Part shown: piece after piece, positions 14,701 to 24,157 of the stretch
Layout of the letters: each line of letters opens with the position of its first letter
Numbering within the stretch: the first letter of the stretch is position 1
DNA from: Anaeromyces robustus
Lineage: Eukaryota > Neocallimastigomycota > Neocallimastigomycetes > Neocallimastigales > Neocallimastigaceae
Length of the DNA: 64,000 nt
Direction: 5' to 3'
Assembly: GCA_002104895.1 (NCBI GenBank)
Contig: MCFG01000142.1
Location: forward strand, 1-64,000
The notes under the pieces: generated by a model
The model's database searches: none
Told to the model about the DNA's origin: nothing
Seen by the model: only the letters and a program-made list of their open reading frames with translations
Position numbers and translations under genes: made by a program

Positions 14701-14768
14701 AATTAAAATTCAAATTTAATTTTTATAATAAATAAATAAAATAATAAATAAAACATAAATATTACCAT
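7927..14768 (-). CDS. ABCA-type full ABC transporter, divergent nucleotide-binding domains
   Basis: Minus-strand model of five exons: 14768-14766 (ATG only, tentative), 14472-14388, 14244-12481, 12327-9789 and 9532-7927. They total 5997 nt, 1998 residues, all GT-AG with consistent phases. Layout is TM1, a large extracytoplasmic loop, a helix cluster, NBD1, a linker, TMD2 and NBD2, as in ABCA lipid-exporter-type proteins. NBD1 is badly degraded: the Walker A position reads YENENEKKI (about residues 574-582), the Q-loop reads CFRKS, the signature reads LNYYQKK (about 674), Walker B ends in E-D rather than D-E (about 698), and the switch His is Asn. NBD2 keeps Walker A GLEGSGKTT (about 1718) and Walker B DEP (about 1839), but the switch His is Glu (GTEDLEEA, about 1873) and the Q-loop Gln is missing. 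The linker holds a very long Asn/Thr/Ser and poly-Gln tract. The frame is open throughout, so it is probably expressed. It is a paralogue of the gene at 24158-30226. The N-terminus is least certain. Confidence 0.85.
9533..9788 (-). other. intron 4 of the first ABCA gene
   Basis: The donor GTAAGT follows ...TTA AA and the acceptor is AATAAG before T TCT ATA, giving a phase-2 join (AA/T). The equivalent intron sits at the same codon of the second ABCA gene (25689-25952), which supports both calls. Confidence 0.8.
10190..11770 (-). repeat. low-complexity Asn/Thr/Gln-coding tract inside the first ABCA gene
   Basis: Within exon 4, between NBD1 and TMD2, runs of AAT, ACT and CAA codons encode long Asn stretches, alternating Asn-Thr, Ser runs and a Gln run (10192-10215). 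Two near-copies of a Lys/Asn/Gly-rich segment followed by acidic Glu-rich sequence lie about 10900-11170, suggesting internal tandem duplication. The frame stays open, so it is translated insertion rather than intron. The second ABCA gene has a much shorter Asn-rich patch at the same place. Confidence 0.85.
12328..12480 (-). other. intron 3 of the first ABCA gene (in the NBD1 Q-loop)
   Basis: The donor GTATAAAC follows AAC ATA G and the acceptor is ATATAG before GT ATA TGT, a phase-1 join giving NIG then ICFRKSILFE. The gene at 24158-30226 has an intron at exactly this codon (27820-28104). Confidence 0.85.
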
Positions 14769-17700
14769 CTTTTTATTAATATTTTAGTTATATTTTATAT
14801 TATAACTATTATTATATACAATACTTTATGTTATTTTTTTTCTTTCTTTTTTTTTTTTTTTTTTTAAATATATTATTTTTTTTTATTTTTATTTTATTTT
14901 TATTGTTTTATACTTTATATTATTTTTGTTTTATTGTTATTTTTATTTTTTAACAACTATTATTTGGAATTATTCAATAATTCGAAGTAATGTTGTATAT
15001 ATAAATATTTACATTTCATATTATTTTAATATATATTTTTTTTTTTATTTTTGCTTTTATATTATTTTTTTTTAATATTTATATTTGATATCAAAAAATA
15101 ATATCATTAATTAATATTTTTTTTTAATTATTAATATTATTTTAACATTTCATTAATTATAATTACAGGTTGAATTGCAATAAAGTAAAAATAAAAATAA
15201 AAAAAATATGAAAAAAATACCAAAAAAAAAAAAAGTTTCTTTTGTTTGAAAATAAATCTTAAAAATATCTTTACCAATAATATTTAAAAATTTAAATCGA
15301 ATTTAATTAAAGTTTTGTATATTTTTATTCCATTTTATAATAAAATACAAAAAAAAAAAATTTCAAATTTTATTAAATATTAAAATAATTAATTAAATAA
15401 TTTAATAAGTTAATTATGTTATTTATTTACTTATTTATATTTACTTATTTATTATATTTATTATATATATTTATTTATTATTTATTTATTCATTCATTCA
15501 TTTTATTTTTTATGGCCAATGTTTTATCTTTAATCTTTAATATGAAGTTATTATTTATTATTTATTACAGTTTGTTTATTTCTTTTTCTATATTATTTGT
15601 GATTAATTATTATCTTATTTATTTGTTATTCTTTATTTCTGTATTGATTATTTCTTTATTTTGATTTATTTATTTATTTTGTACTTTTTTCTTTAATTTT
15701 ATTATTTGTTTAAAAATTATTATTATTTATTTATTATTTATTTATTATTTATTAATTATTAATTATTTATTAATTATTTATTATTTATTAATTATTATAT
15801 AATTATCTATTATATTTTTTTTTATTATTAATATAAATTAAAAATACTAAAATATATTATTTATTTATTTATTATTTATTATTGTTATTGAAAATTAATT
15901 AATTAATAATAAACTATTAATTAATAAAAAATGTTTTAAAAATGCTTATTCTCTAACTTTTTTTATTATCATATTACTTTTTAAGAAAATTTAAATTAAT
16001 ATTATTTTATTTTCCACTTCTTTTTTCCGTTTTTTTTAATTTCAATTTTTTATTTTCTTTTTTATTGTTATTTGTTATTCATTTTTTTACAATAAAAATA
16101 ATAAAAAAAAAATTAGAGTGTTTTATTATTATTTAATATTATTGTTATTTTTTTTCTTTGAAAGGTTAAAAAATATATATACAATTGTCTCATACTAAGC
16201 ACATGAACATTTAAGCGTATTTTTACTTTACAAATGCTTTTAAACTTTTAAAGTTATATTAAATATTCGTCACTATTTTTTCTGTTATAATATTAAATAA
16301 GCAATAAAGAATTCATTTGTAACAATGTTTTTGACTGATTAATATAATGAATAACTATGATTAATTAATTAAACTAATCTTGGTATATAATTAATTAATT
16401 TATTATATGTAATATTTAGTACATATTATATATAGTAGTATATTATAATAAATAATATTTTTTAATCACTACTTATATTTTTAAGATATAGAATAAATTT
16501 GTGTAACGTTACATATAAATAATAAAAACATTTTTTATTTAAAAATTTTTATATTTCTATATTAGGTATTATTGTGAATAATTAAATAATAAAAAAATGT
16601 TTTACATTTATAGTATAAATATTTCGAACTTTTTCTTTTATTTATGTGTATGTATATGTAATAATTTTAAATATAATAATATATGTTTAAAAGATACACA
16701 TGATAGTATATATGTATATGTAATATAAAAAGTATATAGATACAATATATATTCTTGTTAAAATGTTCAACGATATATAACATATGATATATCATACATG
16801 TATCTCATATATGTTATATAATTAACATTATTACTATTATTAATTAAATAAACCCTATTTTGTATAAACTAAGATTTATTAGATCAAAAGAAAATTATAT
16901 GTGTCGATTTTGTCCAAAGGGTTGAAATAATTACCTAAGAAATTTTAATATACAGAAGAAATTTCTATGTACAGAAGATATCTCATGAATAATAATAATA
17001 ATAATAATAATAAAAACTAAGTGGTAGTAGAGTTTTCAAAAGCAATTTATAAATAATGATGATATTAAAACATAGTTAATATTCATTTTTCTTTTTATTA
17101 ATTTATTTATTATGTATTATTGATGATTGAGAAGGATAGATAATATGCGGGAATAAAAAGAAAATAAAAGGTCGAGTGATTTAATTGTTATTATTTTTTA
17201 TGTAAAACAATTGATATTTATTAATTTAAAAATATTAATAAATAAAAAAATAATAATAGACAAAATATATTTTTAAATAAAAATAATAAAATAAATATAT
17301 TAATATTATGAAATAATTATGAAATAGTATTATATTTATTGTAACAAGTTTGACCACAATTTTTTATAATAAAATAAATATATAATATTTATAATATTTA
17401 TTTATTTATTATTTATTTATTTATTATTTATTTATTTACTATTTATTATTATTATTTTATTTAGTTATTATGTATTATTTATTATTTCATTTATTTATTA
17501 TTAATTATTTATTTATTTATTTATTATTTATTTATTATTTCATTTATTTATTATTAATTATTTATTTATTTATTTATTATTTATTTATTATTTTATATAT
17601 TTATTTATTTATTATTTATTTATTATTTTATGTATTTATATATATTATATATATTTTTATTAATATTTTATGTTTTTTTATAAGAAATGTAAATTTCGGA

Positions 17701-18029
17701 AAACATATTAAAAAAATATGAATTAAGAAATTCCACTAATAACAATATTACTGTAATTATAAATTATTATATTAATGAATATTATTATTAGCTATTATTG
17801 GATATAATTATTATTTTATGCATTAAGAATTAAAAAATTATTATTACTGTATTAATTATATACTACTACTTTTTTTTTATAAAAGTTTTTATAAAGAAAA
17901 AAAGAATTATTTATCAATTATTTTTTGAATGATATTAATATATTAATATCATTTTTATGTTTTTAATGTGATAAACTAATTAATAATTATATTTATTAAC
18001 ATAATTTAAAAAATATACAATTTAAAGAA
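14769..18029. other. AT-rich intergenic DNA upstream of the first ABCA gene
   Basis: Mostly A/T strings with TTTATTATTTA arrays near 15415-15800 and 17395-17650. Frames in those arrays code only Tyr/Leu/Ile/Phe and are rejected. A somewhat more complex stretch at about 16840-17180 contains GGTCGAGTGATTT and a short TAA repeat; I could not match it to any family. The 12-bp palindrome TGTAACGTTACA lies near 16503. The start of the stretch should contain the promoter of the transporter. Confidence 0.55.
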
Positions 18030-18350
18030 GAAATATCATCTTCATAAAATTAGTAATACTATAACCTTTAATTTTATTCTCATTTAATATTACTTTTTCT
18101 AATAATTCATATATTTTTCAGTATAATATTTTGACAATTTTCAGTTAAATTTTTTCTATATGTTTAATTTTATGAAATAGAATTTTTTTTTTGAAAATTT
18201 GCTTCGTTAACTTTATAAAGTATATCGGATTCTATATTAAGTTAAGAATATAATAATCATCATATTTCATAGTTACAGTTCAGAAATTCTAATATATATA
18301 TAATTTAACCTATCATTAACTAAAAAAAGTTAAAAAATATACTTAATGAG
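18030..18350 (-). pseudogene. decayed 3' end of a third ABCA transporter gene
   Basis: Read against the 3' end of the intact ABCA gene (about 24186-24512), this stretch aligns over about 320 nt with substitutions and small indels. Both contain AGTAATACTATAA, then after one mismatch CTTTAATTTTATT. Further on they share AATAATTCA, the pair TCGGATTCTATA/TCCGATTCTATA, and CATTAACTAAAA, in the same order and spacing. The equivalent live sequence encodes the last about 110 residues of NBD2. No open frame survives and nothing upstream (higher coordinates) is recognisable beyond about 18360. It is a dead remnant of a tandem ABCA copy. The match was made by eye. Confidence 0.7.
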
Positions 18351-18385
18351 GATAAATCATGAATTCTAAATTAGAAAATTGACTT

Positions 18386-18442
18386 CATTATTATAGAGAA
18401 TCACTTGAAAAATAAATATTCAAGTGATTCTCTATAATAATG
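18386..18442. repeat. 24-bp perfect inverted repeat (hairpin)
   Basis: The arms at 18386-18409 and 18419-18442 are exact reverse complements (core ATAGAGAATCACTTGAA) around a 9-nt AT loop. It is unusually G/C-containing for this intergenic DNA, and it sits at the broken edge of the ABCA remnant. Confidence 0.9.
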
Positions 18443-18841
18443 TTGTAGCTATTTGATTTAATAGTTTAATCAAAAATAATATTTGAAAATATTAAATATT
18501 ATTTAATATTAAATGATAAACAAAGTAATAATTATTAACGAATTTGATTATTAAATATTAGTTGATGAAAGTAAAAAGTGATATCATAAAGTTTCAATAA
18601 ATTGTTAATCAATATATTAATAGATGTATCAAAGTTTTCAATGATATTATAATTAATTGAGAGAGAATTAAAAAAAATGAATAACTAATTATCAATTCAT
18701 AGATAATTAAAGAAATGATAATTAGTTAAATTGAAGGATATGGGATTGAGAGAACTAATATTCAATTGAAAATACTATTCACCATTTTTTTTATTAGTAA
18801 TATTGCTGTTTCTTAAGTAGAAGATGTACATTATTACTAGT

Positions 18842-18881
18842 CCAATTCCAATTCCAATTCCAATTCCAATTCTAATTCCAA
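18842..18881. repeat. CCAATT hexamer tandem repeat
   Basis: About six to seven copies of CCAATT with one variant (CTAATT). They lie just before the larger ACTATT array. Confidence 0.9.
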
Positions 18882-19000
18882 TTACTATTACTATTATTAT
18901 TACATTTAATTAATTTGGTTTTTTTTTTTTGTATAGCAATATATTAAAGACTTATTTAATATTTATTTATTTATTTAAATATTTCATTTATTTATTATTA

Positions 19001-19335
19001 TTACTATTACTATTACTATTACTATTACTATTACTATTACTATTACTATTACTCTTACTCTTACTATTACTATTACTATTACTATTACTATTACTATTAC
19101 TATTACTATTACTATTACTATTACTATTACTATTACTATTACTATTACTATTACTATTACTATTACTATTACTATTACTATTACTATTACTATTACTATT
19201 ACTATTACTATTACTATTACTATTACTATTACTATTACTATTACTATTACTATTACTATTATTATTCTATTATTATTACTATTATTATTACTATTATTAT
19301 ATTACTATTACTATTACTATATTACTATTACTACT
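19001..19335. repeat. large ACTATT hexamer microsatellite
   Basis: More than 300 nt of near-perfect ACTATT repeats, with a few variants (ACTCTT near 19050) and TTATTA imperfections at the 3' end. In one frame it makes a run of Leu codons, which I reject as a gene. It lies just upstream of the CBM18 relic, so it may be an expanded remnant of the ACT-rich Thr linkers seen in the live protease gene. Confidence 0.95.
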
Positions 19336-19417
19336 AAATAATTTCAACTATTAAAAAATTTCTACTAGTACTAAAATTATTTTATGATTACTAAAAAAAT
19401 TTTTATTACTTAAAAAG

Positions 19418-19540
19418 GTCACCAACTTTACTTCTATTTTAGGTAAATATGGTACAGAATTTGGAATATGTCCCAAATCTGGTAATTTTTTATATGTAAA
19501 TATGACTTTCGTGGAACTTTATCTGGCTTTTTCAATCTTT
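19418..19540 (+). pseudogene. decayed CBM18 (chitin-binding) fragment
   Basis: In the plus frame, GGT AAA TAT GGT ACA GAA TTT GGA ATA TGT CCC begins a stretch reading GKYGTEFGICPKSGN. This matches the CBM18 start GRCGPEFGACPNASH of the protease at 20438-22741. After a frameshift it continues KYDFRGTLSGF, matching the KYGYCG-type middle of CBM18. Several structural Cys are now Tyr, Phe or Arg, and the flank resembles the CCAACTTCAACTG linker that precedes live CBM18 units. This looks like a dead duplicate of a CBM18-bearing gene tail, most simply a former copy of the neighbouring protease. Confidence 0.65.
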
Positions 19541-20437
19541 TTATAATTATTATAAATAATAATAACAATACTTTTTTTCACTATTACAATAAAGATATAT
19601 ATATCAAAATGCAATAAAAAAAAACGTAAAATATAAATAAAAAGCAAATAAAAACAAAAACAAAAAAACTTTTCAAGGAGTTATCATCAATATTAATGAA
19701 TTAAATATATTTTTTATTTTTTATTAAGATTATTACTTTTAATTTTTTATAAAAATGATATATCCTATATCCTTTAGATACATTTATTAAATATATTTAT
19801 ATAAAATATTAAATCTTCAATATAATTAATGATTTATAATTTGTTATAAAAATGATGATTATTCATTTTTAATAAAATTTTTTTTTTTTTTTTATTTTTC
19901 TTTTTTTTTTTTTTTTTAAGTCATAAAAATTTTATATACAAAAATAATATCAAAGTTAAATAAATAAAGTTTTTATAAAAAAATAATATAAAATCTAATT
20001 ATTATTCTCTTCATATATAAACATTTTTTCTTGATTAAAATAAATAGCATGATTTTTGTTTTAGAAGAAAAATTTCATTTTTCATATGTAAAATTCTTTT
20101 GTGTAACATTAATCATAATAAAAAATTGTATTACTTAGTATTATAGCATTTAACAAAAAAAATTTAATATAAAAAAAAAATTATCACATCATTGCTATAT
20201 ATTTATATTTAAGAAGGAAAATGTCTTAGCCAAAATAATAATTGTCAAATCTCTAAATCTCTAAATTGATAGTAAAATGATAATATTAATAATAATAAAA
20301 TAAAATTAAAAAAAGGTATAAAAGAAAGTATAAATCAAATAAAAAAAGTAAAAATAAAAAAAAATTATATCTAATAATAAAAAAAATAAAAAATAAATAA
20401 TAAAAAAATTATAAAAAAAAAAAAAAAACAAGTCAAA

Positions 20438-22521
20438 ATGAAGTATTTTTCTTTTTTTAGTATATTTTTATTGCTTATTAATATTATATATGCTGAAAAT
20501 GAAAATAATGACAATAAAAAAGAAAATAATAAATCTTTAGAAGAAGATTATTATTTAGTATTTGTCAATAATACTCATGGAGAATTTAAAATCTATTCTG
20601 AATCCAAATATGAAAAGCGTGCACAATCACAAATATTTATTGAATCTTTAATTGATGAAATAAATAACTTAATTGTTGATAATCTTGGTACTTATCAATA
20701 TCCAGAAAAATTAGAAGAATTTGAAATGTCATCTAAATTAAAGAAAAGAACTACTAGTAGTCAATCAAATTTCTTTAATTCTAATTCTGATTATATTTAT
20801 CCTATTGCTTCCGTTAGAGATGTTATTGTATTATATACTTACCTTTCTAAACAATTAGTAAATCAAATTATGTTAATTAATGAAAATATTTATGATTGTA
20901 TCTCAAATTCAGAAAAAATATTTACACCAAATCATTATTATAATGAAAATGATATTTTAAATGAAACACATTGGTCCAGTTTAGAAATTCAAGAAAATGC
21001 AGATTTACATTTATCTTTAATTTCTCAAGGAAAAATAGATAGAACCAATTTCATTAATGAATATGATAACAATTATTATTATCCATCTACGGCTGGTAAA
21101 GATATTAATATTGTTATTATGGATACAAGTTTTCATTTTAATTATCCTGAGTTTTTAAATGGTAGTAATCGTACCGTTCAATGTGCTGCTAATATTGATA
21201 ATGGTCAAGCTAATTTAGATAATATTAATAATTATTGTGGTTATTATGCTAGTTATCATGGAGAAATAGTTTCAGATTTAGCAGGAGGATTGGTTCATGG
21301 TGTTGCTAAACTTGCTAATATTTATGGTGTAGCTGTTCCTTTAGATAGTAATGGTTATTATTTAAATACAGATCTTTTAGGAGGATATCAATATATTTTA
21401 GAAAAATTAATTGTTCCTCACAAAACAATAATTAGTTTATCTTTTAGTGGAGAGTATAATGCCAGTAATAGTTATATTAATGTTTTAAAAAAAATGATGA
21501 TAGATATTACCGAAAAAGGTGCTATCGTTGTTGCAAGTGCTGGAAATAAGAGTAAAATTCTTGAAAAAAATAATAATTCATTGACTGTACCATGTGAAAT
21601 AGATGAAGTAATATGTGTAGGGGCTATTGATAGTGGATCATTAGATGATTTATATAGAATTGCAAGTTATTCCAATTATGGATCTAGTGTTGAAATTTAT
21701 GCACCAGGTACAGTTAACGTTAGTATATTTCAAAATTATAATAATGTATATTTATATGGAAAAACTGGTACATCATTTGCAACTCCAATTATTTCTGGTA
21801 TGATTGCTACTTATATGAGTGAACATTCAGAAATTGAATTTACTACAGAAAAAATAAGAGAGTTTTTAAAGACAAATGAATCCATAAGACCTTTATATTT
21901 CATAAAAGATATTTTATTTTCTAATAATGGTAAACATATTGTTTATTCTAGTGATAATATATATCATGGATGTGGTATTTATGCTGGTAATCGTCCATGT
22001 GATGGAAATGAAAATTCATCTACTACTACTAGTACTACCAGGATTTCTACTACTACTACTACTGTTAAACCAGAACCAACCTTTGCAAGTGGAGAAAGAG
22101 AAGATCATCAATGTGGTAAAGAAAATGGTAATGGTATATGTCAAGGATATCGTTGTTGTAGTAGTCATGGATGGTGTGGAGTAGAATCAATTTATTGTGG
22201 AGATGGTTGTCAATCTGAATTTGGTTATTGTTATGGTAAAGTTGTTGGTACTTCAACTATTACTAAAACTACAACTTCCAATAGAACAACTAGTAAAACT
22301 TCTATTACTTCTCCTACTAAATATACTCCTACTACTACTAAAAAAGTACCAACTTCAACTGTTTTTGGTAGATGTGGACCAGAATTTGGAGCTTGTTCAG
22401 AAGTAGGTCAATGTTGTAGTCAATTTAGTTATTGTGGAAATTTACCTGAATATTGTGATTATGGTTGTCAAATGAATTATGGTCATTGTTCATCAAAATC
22501 CACTGTAACTATTAAACCTAT

Positions 22522-22568
<47 letters not shown>

Positions 22569-22741
22569 TCACTAAAACTACTATTAAAAATGTACCAACT
22601 TCAACAGTTACAGGAAGATGTGGACCAGAATTTGGAGCTTGTCCAAATGCTAGTCATTGTTGTAGTCAATTTGGTTACTGTGGCATGACATATGAATATT
22701 GTGGTAATAATTGTCAACCCTCTTTTGGACGTTGTGAATAA
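20438..22741 (+). CDS. secreted subtilisin-like serine protease with three CBM18 domains
   Basis: Intronless, 767 residues. A signal peptide (about 1-19, ending IIYA) is followed by a propeptide-like region and an S8 peptidase domain. The triad is readable: Asp229 in IVIMDTS, His274 in YHGEIVS, Ser446 in GTSFATP, with the oxyanion Asn370 in ASAGNKS. The spacing fits subtilisin/proteinase K. The His motif is HGE rather than the usual HGT. The C-terminal third has three Cys-rich CBM18 (hevein-type chitin-binding) units, about 555-595, 643-682 and 728-766, separated by Thr/Ser linkers coded by ACT repeats. Likely role: a secreted or wall-bound protease tethered to chitin, either the fungus's own wall or another fungus's. 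The start follows an A-rich leader (CAAAATG). It lies tail-to-tail with the ABCA gene at 24158-30226. Confidence 0.93.
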
Positions 22742-24157
22742 AATATTTTTATTTTCTCATAAAATAAATTAAAAACTAAAACAAAAAAAAATTAAATAAA
22801 TAAATAAAATATAAATTAAAAACTAAAACAAAAAAAAAATTAAATTAGAATTAAAAAAATGAATAAAACAAAAATAAAATAAAATCGGAAAAAAAATTTA
22901 AAAATAAAAAAATAATATAATAAAAAATGAATAAAAAAAATAGAATAAATGTTAAATAAAATAAAAATAAAATTAATAAAAAATGAAAAAAAAAAATAGA
23001 ATAAATATTAAATAAAATAAAAATAGAAAATAATAGAATAAGAAATAAGAAAAAAAAAAGATAATTATATTATTAATATAAAAAATAATGATCTTTTTAT
23101 ATACTTTTATTATTGTTTTTAATATATTTTAATAATTTTAAGAGATAATTACTTTAATATATATATATATATATTTATAAACTAAAGAAAGAGAATATGC
23201 TTCTTAGTTTATATTTATTATTAATAATTAATAATATATATAAGCTTAGTGCATATATATATATATAAATAAAATAAAAATTATCTAAAAAAGTATATAT
23301 ATTATAAATGTTTAATATAAATTTTTTTTTTTAAAATAATGATAATTCCAGTAGAGAATATTATTCAAATTTCAATCCTTTCTCTAAATGATACAATATT
23401 ATAAAAAAAAAGTAACATGTACTAAAGATAGTATGATATCCCCTAAACTATATCTTTGGTTGTCATTATCATTTCTTATAATTTAAATAAAAATAATTAT
23501 TTTTATTCATAATTATTTATTAAAAAATTTTATTATTATATATTTTTTTATTTACTCAAACATATATATATTTTTTATTTATTTATTTCTTTTAGTTTTT
23601 CTTTATTTTTTATTTCTCATTATTTTTTTTTGTAATATTAATATTTATTTAAAATTATTATTTATTACTACTATAATAAAAAATTCTTAAATAATATTAC
23701 AGTTTATTATCATAATAATACTATTTAATTATTATTATAATAAATTATTATATAAATACTATATTTAAATATTATTTTAATAAATTATTAGATAAATACT
23801 ATACTTAATTATTAACTATGATTATAATAATAATTAACATTTTTTTATAATCTATTATTGTTTAGTATTAAAAATAATTACTTTTTTTTTATATTAATAT
23901 TAAATTTTTATTATAATTAAAAAATTTTTTATTATTATTATATTTTTTTTTAATTGTTTATTTATTTTTAATTTTATAGTTACTATTATGATAAATAGTG
24001 ATAATAAATAAAATAAAATAAAAAAAAGATATTAATTAATATTATAATATTATTAAATTAAATACTTTCTTTTTCTATGATGTATAAATAAATAATTAAT
24101 AATTTTTTTTATTTTTAATATAAGTGAATTTTTTCAATTAAAAACAATTTTTTTTTT
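22742..24157. other. convergent intergenic region
   Basis: A-rich downstream sequence with near-repeats of ATTAAAAACTAAAACAAAAA (22766-22845), then AT-only DNA. Around 23418-23466 an imperfect inverted repeat pairs ACTAAAGATAGTATG with ACTATATCTTTGGT. It carries the 3' UTRs of the protease and of the opposing ABCA gene. No gene seen. Confidence 0.55.

Noticed and set aside
16495-16515. GTGTAACGTTACATA palindrome as an operator
   Set aside because: A short 12-bp palindrome in AT-rich DNA far from any gene; not supportable as a regulatory site.
17130-17185. G/C-containing patch with GGTCGAG considered as a tRNA T-loop
   Set aside because: No acceptor stem, anticodon arm or D-arm could be paired; no tRNA found anywhere in the window.
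15416-17721. Two open frames rich in Leu/Tyr/Ile resembling membrane proteins
   Set aside because: They lie in TTTATTATTTA arrays, which code hydrophobic residues by composition alone.
18929-19354. Open frame of 141 codons, mostly Leu
   Set aside because: It is the ACTATT microsatellite read in one frame; no natural protein composition.
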